From Actinomadura sp. KC345 (GTDB lineage: Bacteria > Actinomycetota > Actinomycetes > Streptosporangiales > Streptosporangiaceae), in assembly GCF_004348515.1 (NCBI RefSeq), contig NZ_SMKH01000036.1, positions 1 to 38,954 on the forward strand: a stretch of 38,954 bases of DNA. Direction: 5' to 3'. The notes under the pieces were generated by a model. That model had not been told where the DNA came from, did no database searches, and was given only the letters and a program-made list of their open reading frames with translations. This document shows, piece after piece, positions 1-6,869 of the stretch (position 1 is its first letter; each line of letters begins with the position of its first letter). The position numbers and the translations under genes were made by a program.

Positions 1-118
1 CGTCCCCGTCGTCCACGTCACCGCCCACGCCATCATGGGCGACGTCAAGATCGTCGACGACGAGCACCACGCCCCGCTGCGCCGCGCATTCGCCTCCTGG
101 TGGAAGCAGAAGAAGTAG
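1..118 (+). CDS. C-terminal end of a DUF1707/LiaF-like membrane protein (partial)
   Basis: Only the last 38 codons are inside the window, read from base 2 and ending at TAG 116-118. The visible end reads ...VHVTAHAIMGDVKI, then an acidic stretch and a basic, tryptophan-containing tail (SWWKQKK). A valine-rich strand followed by 'xMGDVKI' resembles the C-terminal beta domain of actinobacterial DUF1707 or cell-wall-active-antibiotic-response (LiaF/YvqF-like) proteins, where a 'GxVxV' strand is followed by 'xxxGDVxV'. The assignment rests on that short motif alone. The gene converges on the minus-strand ORF ending at 119; the two stop codons abut (TAGCTA). Confidence 0.5.
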   Translation, partial: VPVVHVTAHAIMGDVKIVDDEHHAPLRRAFASWWKQKK

Positions 119-391
119 CTACCGGCGGGAGTCGTCGTGGCGTTCGGCCTCCTCGACGCCCTCCTCGTCGGGCGGCAGCGTGTCGGGGTGCTCGATCTCC
201 ACGCCCGGCGTGCCGGTGCCGCTGGTGCCGTGCCCGCCCGCGGCGGGGCGCCGAGCGGAGCCCGTCGATCGACCGGTGGCGGGTGAGGCCCGGCGGACGG
301 TCCGCCCTCGGGCGTCGGAGTCCTCGTTGACCGGCGCGAAGTCGCGGTCGTGCGTCTGCTCCGGCTCGTGTCCGGAATCGTCGTGCTTCAT
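119..391 (-). CDS. Small acidic hypothetical protein carrying an antisense 51-bp repeat
   Basis: A 90-aa hydrophilic protein starting MKHDDSGHEPEQTHDRDF and ending with an acidic tail (LPPDEEGVEEAERHDDSRR). It has no membrane segment and no domain I recognise. It lies 41 bp downstream of the sirohydrochlorin chelatase on the same strand and may be the last gene of the sulfur operon. An alternative in-frame ATG at 403 would add four residues; neither start has a clear ribosome binding site. Codons for roughly residues 31-47 overlap a copy of the dispersed 51-bp repeat (250-300), here antisense, which gives the basic stretch RTVRRASPATGRSTGSARR inside an otherwise acidic protein. Because that block is repeat-derived, the ancestral protein was probably about 17 residues shorter. 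No function is inferred. Confidence 0.6.
   Translation of the reverse strand: MKHDDSGHEPEQTHDRDFAPVNEDSDARGRTVRRASPATGRSTGSARRPAAGGHGTSGTGTPGVEIEHPDTLPPDEEGVEEAERHDDSRR
250..300 (+). repeat. 51-bp dispersed repeat, copy A2 (antisense in the small acidic gene)
   Basis: Runs from GCCGAGCGG to CGGACGG on the plus strand. It has the same length and aligns without gaps to copies at 992-1042, 12681-12731 and 18363-18413. By eye it matches the 992-1042 copy at 43 of 51 positions. It is the most diverged full-length copy and the only one lying antisense to its host gene. Confidence 0.8.
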
Positions 392-432
392 GGCAGCCCG
401 CATACCCGCCCGGCCGGGCGCCGAACGCCCGG

Positions 433-1239
433 TCAGACCGCGGTCGCGGTACGGGAGGCGACCAGCGCCTCGTCGTAGCGGCGGACGACCAGCTCGGCGA
501 CCTCCGGGGCCGCGCCGAGCACGGGGGAGACCGCGGCGGCTCCGGCGTCCAGCGCGGCCGTCCGGACCTTGTCGGCGAAGTAGCCCGGCGCCAGGAAGTA
601 GGACGCCACCGCCACGCGCGGCGCGCCGGCGTCCAGCAGGGCCGCCACCGCCTCGGCCGGTCCCGGGCTCGCGGCGGAGGCGTAGGCCGGGACGACGTCC
701 CGCCAGCCGCGCGGCCGCCACTCGCGCGCGAGCCGTGCGATGGTGGCGTTGGCGGAGGCGTGGCTCGACCCCGCCGAGACCAGCACGACGGCCGTGTCCG
801 GGTCGCCGGGCTCGACGCCGGCGTCGGACAGGCGGCGCTCCAGCGCGTCCATCAGGAGCCCGTGCGGGCCCAGCGTCTCGGCCGTGTGCAGGCGCAGCCG
901 GGGATGCCGGGCGCGGACCCGGCTCAGCACCCCCGGGATGTCGGTCTTGCTGTGGTACGCGGCCGTCAGCAGCAGCGGCAGCACGACGGCGCCGTCCTCC
1001 GGCCCCCACCCACCACCGATCAATCGACGAGCCCCGCTCGGCCGCTCAGCGTCCCGGGCGAGGCCGTCCAGGACGCGGTCGGGCGCGGGCGGGCCGTGGT
1101 CCAGGAACGAGGCGTGGACGGGCACGTCCGGCCGGCGGTCCCGGACGCCGTCGAGCAGTTCGGTGACGGTCGCGGCGGCGCGCGGGTCGCGGCTGCCGTG
1201 CGCCACCGCGACCATCGGCGCCGCCGTCGGCCGGCTCAC
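433..1239 (-). CDS. Sirohydrochlorin chelatase (CbiX/SirB family)
   Basis: A 268-aa protein of the CbiX/SirB class II chelatase family, which inserts Fe2+ into sirohydrochlorin to make siroheme, the cofactor of the sulfite reductase upstream in this operon. The N-terminus VAVAHGSRDPRAA holds the family's metal-binding histidine in the first half-domain. LPLLLTAAYHSKTDIPGV and VVLVSAGSSHASAN follow, the latter opening the second half-domain. Length fits the two-domain actinobacterial form. The GTG start at 1239 overlaps the cysH stop as GTGA; an ATG at 1215 is an alternative. Residues about 66-83 (PSGARRLIGGGWGPEDG) are encoded by a 51-bp dispersed repeat. The insert sits just before the conserved VVLPLLL strand, in what should be a surface loop, so the enzyme probably still folds. 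Confidence 0.88.
   Translation of the reverse strand: MSRPTAAPMVAVAHGSRDPRAAATVTELLDGVRDRRPDVPVHASFLDHGPPAPDRVLDGLARDAERPSGARRLIGGGWGPEDGAVVLPLLLTAAYHSKTDIPGVLSRVRARHPRLRLHTAETLGPHGLLMDALERRLSDAGVEPGDPDTAVVLVSAGSSHASANATIARLAREWRPRGWRDVVPAYASAASPGPAEAVAALLDAGAPRVAVASYFLAPGYFADKVRTAALDAGAAAVSPVLGAAPEVAELVVRRYDEALVASRTATAV
992..1042 (-). repeat. 51-bp dispersed repeat, copy A1 (in-frame in the chelatase)
   Basis: On the minus strand this runs from GCCGAGCGG to GGAGGACGG. It is collinear and gap-free with the copies at 12681-12731 and 18363-18413, matching the latter at 44 of 51 positions by eye. It is in the sense orientation of the chelatase gene and in the same codon phase as the other sense copies. 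It contains CGAGC-GGG-GCTCG, a short perfect inverted repeat, followed by a G-rich half. Confidence 0.88.
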
Positions 1240-1946
1240 AGGTGGATACCGCACTCGGTCTTGCCCAGCCCGGCCCAGCGGCCGCTGCGGGGGTCCTCGC
1301 CGGGCGAGACCGGGCGGGTGCACGGCGCGCAGCCGATCGAGGGGTAGCCGTCGTAGTGCAGCGGGTTGACCAGCACCCCGTTGTCCTCGATGTAGTTGTC
1401 CATGTCCTCCTGGGACCAGTCCAGGATCGGGTTCACCTTGACCATGCCGCGCTTGCGGTCCCACTCGACGACGCGGCGGTCGCGGCGGCTCGCGGTCTCG
1501 TCCCGGCGGATGCCGCTGAACCAGGCCATGTAGCCCTCCAGCGCGCGTCCGAGCGGCTCCACCTTGCGCAGGTGGCAGCACAGGTCGGGATTGCGGCCGA
1601 ACAGCCGGGGGCCGAGCGCGGCCTCCTGCTCCTCGACCGTGCGGGACGGGGTGACGTTGACGACGTTCACCGGGTAGACGGCCTCGACCGCGTCCCGGGT
1701 GCCGATCGTCTCGGCGAAGTGGTAGCCGGTGTCGACGAACAGGACGTCGATGCCCGGCTTGACCTTCGACACCAGGTGGATCAGCGCGGCGTCCGACATG
1801 GACGAGGTGAGGCAGATGCGGTCGCCGAACGTGGCGGAGGCCCAGCGGATGATCTCCAGCGTGGACGCGTCCTCCAGCGCGGCGGCCGCCGATTCGACGA
1901 CGTCTTCGAGGTCGAGGGCAGGTCTGTCGGTCTCCAGAAGGGTCAC
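1236..1946 (-). CDS. cysH: Assimilatory adenylyl-sulfate/PAPS reductase
   Basis: A 236-aa thioredoxin-dependent reductase that converts activated sulfate to sulfite in the cytoplasm, feeding the sulfite reductase of the same operon. It has the nucleotide-binding region around LTSSMSDAALIHL (46-58), FVDTGYHF (70-77), and the catalytic C-terminal ECGIHL (C232). The paired cysteines C123-C124 and C206/C209 (GCAPC) are the [4Fe-4S] ligands of the family branch that prefers APS; PAPS-type enzymes such as E. coli CysH lack them. APS is therefore the likelier substrate. GTG 1946 overlaps the upstream stop (GTGA) and follows an AAGGAG site by eight bases. ATP sulfurylase genes are not in this window. 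Confidence 0.93.
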   Translation of the reverse strand: MTLLETDRPALDLEDVVESAAAALEDASTLEIIRWASATFGDRICLTSSMSDAALIHLVSKVKPGIDVLFVDTGYHFAETIGTRDAVEAVYPVNVVNVTPSRTVEEQEAALGPRLFGRNPDLCCHLRKVEPLGRALEGYMAWFSGIRRDETASRRDRRVVEWDRKRGMVKVNPILDWSQEDMDNYIEDNGVLVNPLHYDGYPSIGCAPCTRPVSPGEDPRSGRWAGLGKTECGIHL

Positions 1947-2140
1947 CGAGGGGTCTCCTTGTTCACGGTGCCGGGCGTGCCGACACCGAGGAATTTCAAC
2001 GTGAAGGAACGGACGCAGTCGGGGCAGAACCACGAACCGTGCTCCTCGCGCGGTTCGAGGTTCTCTTCGCCGCAGTACGGGCAGTAGAACGGCGCCATCC
2101 GCTCACCGCCCGGGGACGCCCCGGGGGTCGCTGCGCTCAC
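1943..2140 (-). CDS. Small zinc-ribbon protein of the sulfur operon
   Basis: A 65-aa protein between sulfite reductase and cysH. Its core has two CxxC knuckles, FYCPYCGEE and WFCPDCVRSF, fitting a rubredoxin-like zinc ribbon, followed by FTLKFLGVG. Small proteins of this kind are common between nirA and cysH in actinomycetes, often misnamed 'insertion element protein'; their role is unknown. GTG 2140 overlaps the nirA stop as GTGA. The ATG at 2098 gives a 51-aa form that starts just before the zinc ribbon. The extra 14 residues fall over a CCCGGGG-ACG-CCCCGGG palindrome (2109-2125) and look low-complexity, so the shorter form is possible. The stop overlaps cysH by GTGA. Electron transfer or metal handling for the neighbouring iron-sulfur enzymes is conceivable but unsupported. 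Confidence 0.75.
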   Translation of the reverse strand: MSAATPGASPGGERMAPFYCPYCGEENLEPREEHGSWFCPDCVRSFTLKFLGVGTPGTVNKETPR

Positions 2141-3789
2141 TTGAGGTCCGCTTCGTCGGCGCGGTGCACCCACTCGGCGAACGTCTCGCCCTCGTCGCGC
2201 TGCTTGTCGTAGTTGCGGACGACCCGTTCGATGTAGTCGGTCAGCCCGGCCGACGTGGTCTTCAGCCCGCGGACCTTCTTGCCGAACGAGGCGCCGAGCT
2301 GTCCGCCCAGGTGGATCTGGAACCCCTCGACCTGGTCGCCGTTCTCGTCCACGACCAGCTGGCCCTTCAGGCCGATGTCGCCGACCTGGATGCGGGCGCA
2401 GGCGTTGGGGCAGCCGTTGACGTTGATGGTGAGCGGCTGGTCGAAGTCCGGGAGCCGCTTCTCCAGCTCGTCGATCAGGTCCATGGAGCGCTGCTTGGTG
2501 TCGACGATCGCGAGCTTGCAGTACTCGATGCCGGTGCACGCCATCGTCTGGCGCCGGAACGTGGACGGGCGGACCTGGAGGTCGTGCTCGGCCAGCGCGT
2601 CGGCGAGCGCCTCGGTGTTCTCCTCCGGGACGTCCAGGATCACCATCTTCTGCTCGATGGTCGTCCGCACCCGGCCCGAGCCGTACCGGTCGGCCAGGTC
2701 GCCGATGACGCCGAGCATCTCACCGCTCACACGGCCCACGCGGGGGGCGAACCCGACGTAGAAGTTGCCGTCCTGCTGCGGGCGGATGCCGACGTGGTCG
2801 CGCCGGGCGGTCGGCGCGGCGGGCTCGGGGCCGTCCGGCAGCGCGTACCCGAGGTACTCCTTCTCCAGCACCTCGCGGAACTTCTCCGCGCCCCAGTCCT
2901 TCATCAGGAACTTCAGCCGGGCGCGGCTGCGCAGCCGCCGGTAGCCGTAGTCGCGGAAGATCGAGGTGACGCCGTGCCAGACCTCGGTGGCCTGCTCCGG
3001 CTTGACGAACACGCCGAGGCTCTGCGCGAACATCGGGTTGGTGGACAGCCCGCCGCCGACGTACAGCTGGTAGCCGGTCTCGCCCTCCTCGTTCACCACG
3101 CCCACGTACGCGATGTCGTTGATCTCGTGGACGGTGCAGTGCGAGGTGCAGCCCGACAGCGCCGTCTTGTACTTGCGCGGCAGGTTGGAGAACTCGGGGG
3201 AGCCGATGTAGCGGTCGTGGATGTCGCGCAGCTGCGGCGTCGCGTCGATGACCTCGTCGGCGGCGATCCCGGCGAGCGGGCAGCCGATGATGGTGCGCGG
3301 GACGTCCCCGCACGCCTCCATCGTGTGCAGCCCCACGGCCTCGAGCGCCTCCCAGATCGCCGGGACGTCCTCGATCCGCACCCAGTGCAGCTGGACGTTC
3401 TGCCGGTCGGTGATGTCGGCGGTGCCGCGGGCGTACCGGGTCGAGACGTCGGCGATCGTGCGGAGCTGCGGGCCGCTCAGCTGGCCGCCGTCGATCCGCA
3501 CCCGCATCATGAAGTAGCGGTCCTCGAGCTCCTCGTCCTCCAGCGCACCGGTCTTGCCGCCGTCGATGCCGGGCTTGCGCTGGGTGTACAGGCCCATCCA
3601 GCGGAACCGGCCGCGCAGGTCGGCGGGGTCGATCGAGTCGAATCCGCTCTTGGAGTAGATGTCGATGATGCGGCGGCGGACGTTCAGGCCGTCGTCGTTC
3701 TTCTTGTTCTCTTCGTTCTTGTTGAGCGGTTCGCGGTAGCCCAGGGCCCACTGGCCCTCGGCCTTCTTGCGCTTGATCGCGGGTGGCAC
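2137..3789 (-). CDS. nirA: Ferredoxin-dependent assimilatory sulfite reductase
   Basis: A 550-aa siroheme and [4Fe-4S] enzyme that reduces sulfite to sulfide with six electrons from ferredoxin. It has the two repeated nitrite/sulfite reductase ferredoxin-like half-domains. The cluster/siroheme cysteines are C418 and C424 (ACTGIEYCKLA) and C460 and C464 (NGCPNAC). Residues Y68 (GLYTQRKPG) and C160 (EACGDVPR) fall one position from the Tyr-Cys cross-linked pair (Tyr69-Cys161) of Mycobacterium tuberculosis NirA, so the cross-link may be conserved. It starts at GTG 3789, with GAGGA about eight bases upstream. It is the first large gene after the leader peptide at 3931-4008 and is followed by GTGA-overlapping genes, so translation is probably coupled down the operon. 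Confidence 0.95.
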   Translation of the reverse strand: MPPAIKRKKAEGQWALGYREPLNKNEENKKNDDGLNVRRRIIDIYSKSGFDSIDPADLRGRFRWMGLYTQRKPGIDGGKTGALEDEELEDRYFMMRVRIDGGQLSGPQLRTIADVSTRYARGTADITDRQNVQLHWVRIEDVPAIWEALEAVGLHTMEACGDVPRTIIGCPLAGIAADEVIDATPQLRDIHDRYIGSPEFSNLPRKYKTALSGCTSHCTVHEINDIAYVGVVNEEGETGYQLYVGGGLSTNPMFAQSLGVFVKPEQATEVWHGVTSIFRDYGYRRLRSRARLKFLMKDWGAEKFREVLEKEYLGYALPDGPEPAAPTARRDHVGIRPQQDGNFYVGFAPRVGRVSGEMLGVIGDLADRYGSGRVRTTIEQKMVILDVPEENTEALADALAEHDLQVRPSTFRRQTMACTGIEYCKLAIVDTKQRSMDLIDELEKRLPDFDQPLTINVNGCPNACARIQVGDIGLKGQLVVDENGDQVEGFQIHLGGQLGASFGKKVRGLKTTSAGLTDYIERVVRNYDKQRDEGETFAEWVHRADEADLK

Positions 3790-3831
3790 GGCGCGCGTCC
3801 TCGTCTGTGGTCGTGGAGGACGCGTAGCGCA

Positions 3832-3852
3832 CCGGCAGTCAGAGGCAGCCGG
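3832..3852 (-). promoter_or_regulatory. Possible attenuator hairpin between leader peptide and nirA
   Basis: The 141-bp leader between the peptide stop (3931) and nirA (3789) contains CCGGC (3832-3836) pairing with GCCGG (3848-3852) around an 11-base loop. The phrase CTGCTCAGC occurs twice upstream of it on the minus strand. This position suits an attenuation element controlled by translation of the leader peptide, but the stem is short and no U-run follows. Confidence 0.3.
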
Positions 3853-3930
3853 CTCGACGCTGAGCAGGGTGAGGTCAAAGATGACGCCGATACGCCACGC
3901 GCCCGGCTGAGCAGGGGCGTGTTCGGGGCG

Positions 3931-4008
3931 TCACCGACAGATCGCGCTGCGGACGCGCAGGAAGTCGACGTGCCGGCGCTTGGCCAGCAACGGGTCCGCA
4001 GCAGTCAT
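3931..4008 (-). CDS. Sulfur-assimilation leader peptide
   Basis: A 25-aa ORF whose C-terminal part, RRHVDFLRVRSAICR, matches the pattern of actinobacterial leader peptides found upstream of cysteine/sulfate-assimilation operons (typically ...RRHVDLxRVxSAxCR). Such peptides are thought to report cysteinyl-tRNA supply by stalling near the terminal Cys codon, thereby changing expression of the genes behind them; related leaderless short ORFs have been shown to do this in mycobacteria. Here the single Cys is the penultimate codon. The ATG at 4008 lies six bases from a possible -10 (CAGAGT), so the transcript may itself be leaderless. nirA starts 141 bp further on. Confidence 0.8.
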   Translation of the reverse strand: MTAADPLLAKRRHVDFLRVRSAICR

Positions 4009-4014
4009 ACCTGA

Positions 4015-4044
4015 ACTCTGACACGCGGTCTCGCGAACTGTCCA
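4015..4044 (-). promoter_or_regulatory. Likely promoter of the sulfur operon
   Basis: On the minus strand, TGGACA (4044-4039; five of six to TTGACA) and CAGAGT (4020-4015) are separated by 18 bp. The -10 ends six bases before the leader-peptide ATG, predicting a leaderless start. Confidence 0.5.
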
Positions 4045-4079
4045 GTTACGTCCGGCGCGCGGACGGGTGAGATACGTCA

Positions 4080-4259
4080 TCATCCCTGGCGCCTCCAGTT
4101 GACCGGAGGCTCCGCCGGCGGGACTTCGTCGTCCTGGCCCCGTCGCCGCTCGCCCTCGGGCGGCGCCGGGACGGGCTGGTGCTGGCAGTCGCACCAGGAT
4201 CCGCCGCGGCACTCCCCGTGGCGGCGTTCTCGGCAGGACTGGCAGATCATGTCATCCAT
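4080..4259 (-). CDS. 59-aa Cys-rich small protein
   Basis: Starts MDDMICQSCRERRHGECRGG and continues with WCDCQHQ, giving five cysteines in the first 25 residues (C6, C9, C17, C23, C25) with CxxC and CxC spacing that suggests a zinc-binding knuckle. The rest is a charged, proline-rich tail ending in NWRRQG. Short CxxC proteins of this general type are frequent hypotheticals in actinomycetes. It lies 71 bp upstream of the leader peptide on the same strand and is divergent from the YihY gene. Its role is unknown; metal binding is the only property the sequence supports. Confidence 0.6.
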   Translation of the reverse strand: MDDMICQSCRERRHGECRGGSWCDCQHQPVPAPPEGERRRGQDDEVPPAEPPVNWRRQG

Positions 4260-4472
4260 TGTCGCCTATGAAGCCAAGTGCCCGGTTCATCGGCCGGCAG
4301 GCTGATAATGATCACGATCCGATCGACGTTCCGGGTCGTCCAAGCGGGTATGAGCCAAGCGATGCGTGGGGGACGGACCGCACGCCCAGGCGATGCTCGG
4401 GGTGGGGGAGGCGATCACTGAAATGGGCCACGCGCCATGTTCCGGGTACACAACGCCCTACGCTGGGTCGGT

Positions 4473-5681
4473 GTGACCACCGTCTCCGGCGCCGAGGGCG
4501 TCCCCACCGCCGGGGACGCCGACCAGGACGAGGGCCGGGGCGCGTCGATCCCGGCCGCCGCCCCGCGCGGCCGCGACGCGGTGGGCGCCGGCGCCGGTGT
4601 CCCGGAGTCCGGCGGTTCCGACACGAGTGGTTCTGAGGCGAGCGCGCCTGACGCGGGCGGCCTCGAGCCGGGCGATCCCGGTGGCCCTGATCCCGGTGAC
4701 CCGGAGCCGGGCCGCCGCGAGCGACTGCGCGACCGTGCCCGCACGGCCGCCGTCGCGTCCCCGCGGATCGCCTGGGACCTGACCAAGGGCACCGCGGTCG
4801 GCGCGTTCCGCTACCGGGTGACCGGCCTGGCCGCCGAGGCCGCGTTCTTCGCGCTGCTGTCGCTGCCGCCGCTGGTCATCGGGCTGATCGGCACGATGGG
4901 CCACCTGAGCGGCATGCTCGGCCCCGGCACCGTCGACGAGATCCGCACCTGGGTGATCGACCAGTCCGGCACCGTGCTGACGGCCCCGACCATCGACACG
5001 GTCGTCGTCCCGCTGATCGACGGCGTGATCGCGGGCGGCAGCCCCGACATCATCTCGCTCAGCTTCCTGCTCTCCCTGTGGGCGGGGTCGCGGGCGACGA
5101 ACGTCTACATCGACACGATCAGCATCGCCTACGGGCTCTCGGGCATCCGCGGCGTGATCCGCACCCGGCTGCGCGCGTTCTTCCTGTACCTGATCGGCCT
5201 GCTGGTCATGCTGATCGTCATCCCGATGCTGGTGGCGGGGCCCACGCTGGTGCAGCGGGCGCTGCCGGAGAGCGCCGAGTTCGTCCAGGCCCTCTACTGG
5301 CCGGTCGTGGTGAGCCTGTCGATCGTCTTCCTCGCGACCCTGTACCACCTGAGCGTCCCGGTGCGGACGTCCTGGTGGCGCGACCTGCCCGGCGCCGTCC
5401 TGGCGCTGCTCATCTGGATCGTCGGCAGCTTCGGCCTGCGGCTCTTCCTGGCCGGGTCGCTCAGCGGCGTGTCGCTGTACGGGCCGCTGTCCGCCGCGAT
5501 CGCGGTCCTCGCCTGGCTGTACGTGGCGGCGCTCGCGGTGCTGATCGGCGCCGCGCTGAACGCCGAGATCGACCTGCGGTGGCCCGGCGCAGACACCGCG
5601 CGGGCGCGGGCCGTCCGCGAGGCGCAGGCCGGGAAGGCGGAGGACGACGGCGCCACGGAGGGTAAAAACAACCCCGGTTAA
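4473..5681 (+). CDS. YihY/BrkB-family membrane protein
   Basis: A 402-aa integral membrane protein of the YihY/virulence factor BrkB (UPF0761) family; the biochemical role of the family is unsettled. About 85 residues of Gly/Asp/Pro-rich low-complexity sequence (GSEASAPDAGG, EPGDPGGPDPGD) precede the conserved domain. That domain begins near AWDLTKGTAVGAFRYRVTGLAAEAAFFALLS in the translation and contains about six hydrophobic helices, including the family-typical PLSAAIAVLAWLYVAALAVLIGAALNAEI near the C-terminus. GTG 4473 is preferred because TACGCT (4459-4464), a good actinobacterial -10, ends eight bases before it, suggesting a leaderless mRNA. ATG 4437 would add 12 residues and would lie upstream of that promoter. 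A charged cytosolic tail closes the protein. Confidence 0.85.
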   Translation: MTTVSGAEGVPTAGDADQDEGRGASIPAAAPRGRDAVGAGAGVPESGGSDTSGSEASAPDAGGLEPGDPGGPDPGDPEPGRRERLRDRARTAAVASPRIAWDLTKGTAVGAFRYRVTGLAAEAAFFALLSLPPLVIGLIGTMGHLSGMLGPGTVDEIRTWVIDQSGTVLTAPTIDTVVVPLIDGVIAGGSPDIISLSFLLSLWAGSRATNVYIDTISIAYGLSGIRGVIRTRLRAFFLYLIGLLVMLIVIPMLVAGPTLVQRALPESAEFVQALYWPVVVSLSIVFLATLYHLSVPVRTSWWRDLPGAVLALLIWIVGSFGLRLFLAGSLSGVSLYGPLSAAIAVLAWLYVAALAVLIGAALNAEIDLRWPGADTARARAVREAQAGKAEDDGATEGKNNPG

Positions 5682-5720
5682 GGTCCTGATAAGGCAATAC
5701 ATGTCGTAACCTCGCGTGAC

Positions 5721-6752
5721 ATGACCCCCCGTGTGGAGACCGGCCGGCTCCGGACCGTGACCGGCATGATCGCGACGTCCGACATCACCGGACCGGTGCT
5801 CTCCCACGAGCACCTGCAGATGGACCTGCGCTGGCCGGCGCGCCCGAAACTGGCCGGGTCCGACCCGGGCCGCTGGCTGGACGAGGAGAAGTCCGTCCAG
5901 CGGGAGCTGACCGCGCTGCGCAAGGAGCACGGGCTCGGCCTGGTCGTGGACCTCACCTGCTCCGGCATGGGACGCAACGCCGCCGCGCTCGCCCGGATCA
6001 GCGCGGGCGCCCGCGTGGCCGTGGTCGCCGGGACCGGCGTGTTCACCGAGCCGTTCCATCCCCCGTTCGTCCGGGAGGCCCTCGCCGCGGACACCGCGCC
6101 GAGTCCTTCCGGGGGGACGACCCCCCGGGCACCCCGGCAACGGCCGGACGGCCCGTCCGGCGTCGAGCGGCTCGCCGAGCGGCTGCTCGCCGAGGTCGGC
6201 TTCGGCATGGACGGCACCAACTCGCTGCCGGGGGTCATCGGCGAGATCGGCACCTGGGGCGAGGCGCCCACCGAGACCGAGGAGCTGTGCCTGCGCGCCG
6301 CCGCGCGGGCCGCCCGCTACTCCGGGCTGTCGGTGGCGACCTACGGCCGCGCGGGCCTGGCCCAGCTGGAGATCCTCACCGCCGCCGGGCTGTCCCCGGA
6401 GCGCGTCGCGGTCGGGCAGCAGGACCGGGTGGACGACCCCGGCCAGCACCGCAAGATCGCCGAGTCGGGCGGCTACGTCTCGTTCGGCACCCTCGGCCTC
6501 GCGGGGGACGACCACGCGGCCGTCGGGGCCCGCGTCCGGTGCGTCATGGACCTGCTGGAGGCCGGGCACGCCTCCCGGGTCCTGCTGAGCACCGGCATCT
6601 CCCGGATGGCGCAGGTCACCCGGTACGGCGGCGCCGGCTTCGGATACCTGTTCGACACGTTCCTGCCGGCCCTGCGGGCCGCTGGCGCCGACGACGCGAC
6701 GCTGGAGACGATCCTGCGGGACAATCCGCTCCGCTGGCTGACCGGCGCCTGA
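5721..6752 (+). CDS. Phosphotriesterase-family protein with a degenerate metal site
   Basis: A 343-aa TIM-barrel protein of the phosphotriesterase (aryldialkylphosphatase) family. The first-strand HxH is present (SHEHLQMDL, H29 and H31), and E175 in VIGEIGTWG can stand for the bridging carboxylated lysine. The other ligands are changed. The first later histidine (VTTHT in the Pseudomonas enzyme) is Y208 in VATYGRAG, the second (IGHSD) is Q233 in VGQQDR, and the aspartate (SND) is G292 in LLSTGISR. The C-terminal pattern, ending ILRDNPLRWL, is family-typical. A binuclear centre seems unlikely, so it may be a non-catalytic or mononuclear homologue; no substrate can be inferred. TAACCT (5707-5712) ends eight bases before the ATG, suggesting a leaderless transcript. 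Residues 125-147 are a Pro/Gly-rich loop containing a perfect palindrome. Confidence 0.78.
   Translation: MTPRVETGRLRTVTGMIATSDITGPVLSHEHLQMDLRWPARPKLAGSDPGRWLDEEKSVQRELTALRKEHGLGLVVDLTCSGMGRNAAALARISAGARVAVVAGTGVFTEPFHPPFVREALAADTAPSPSGGTTPRAPRQRPDGPSGVERLAERLLAEVGFGMDGTNSLPGVIGEIGTWGEAPTETEELCLRAAARAARYSGLSVATYGRAGLAQLEILTAAGLSPERVAVGQQDRVDDPGQHRKIAESGGYVSFGTLGLAGDDHAAVGARVRCVMDLLEAGHASRVLLSTGISRMAQVTRYGGAGFGYLFDTFLPALRAAGADDATLETILRDNPLRWLTGA
6109..6128. repeat. G/C palindrome inside the phosphotriesterase-like gene
   Basis: CCGGGGGG-ACGA-CCCCCCGG is a perfect 8-bp inverted repeat with a four-base loop. It encodes part of a Ser/Pro/Gly/Arg-rich loop absent from the core fold. It resembles the palindrome at 2109-2125 and may be a similar inserted element. 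Confidence 0.6.
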
Positions 6753-6869
6753 GCGCGCCGACCTGCGGCGCGGGCCCTCTCTGAGAGGTGGGACGCCGCA
6801 CCCGGGCGGCGGTCGGACCGGTGCGCGTTCCGGGAGTGGGTAGGGGTTTCCCCGGAAGGGGGTGCGCCG

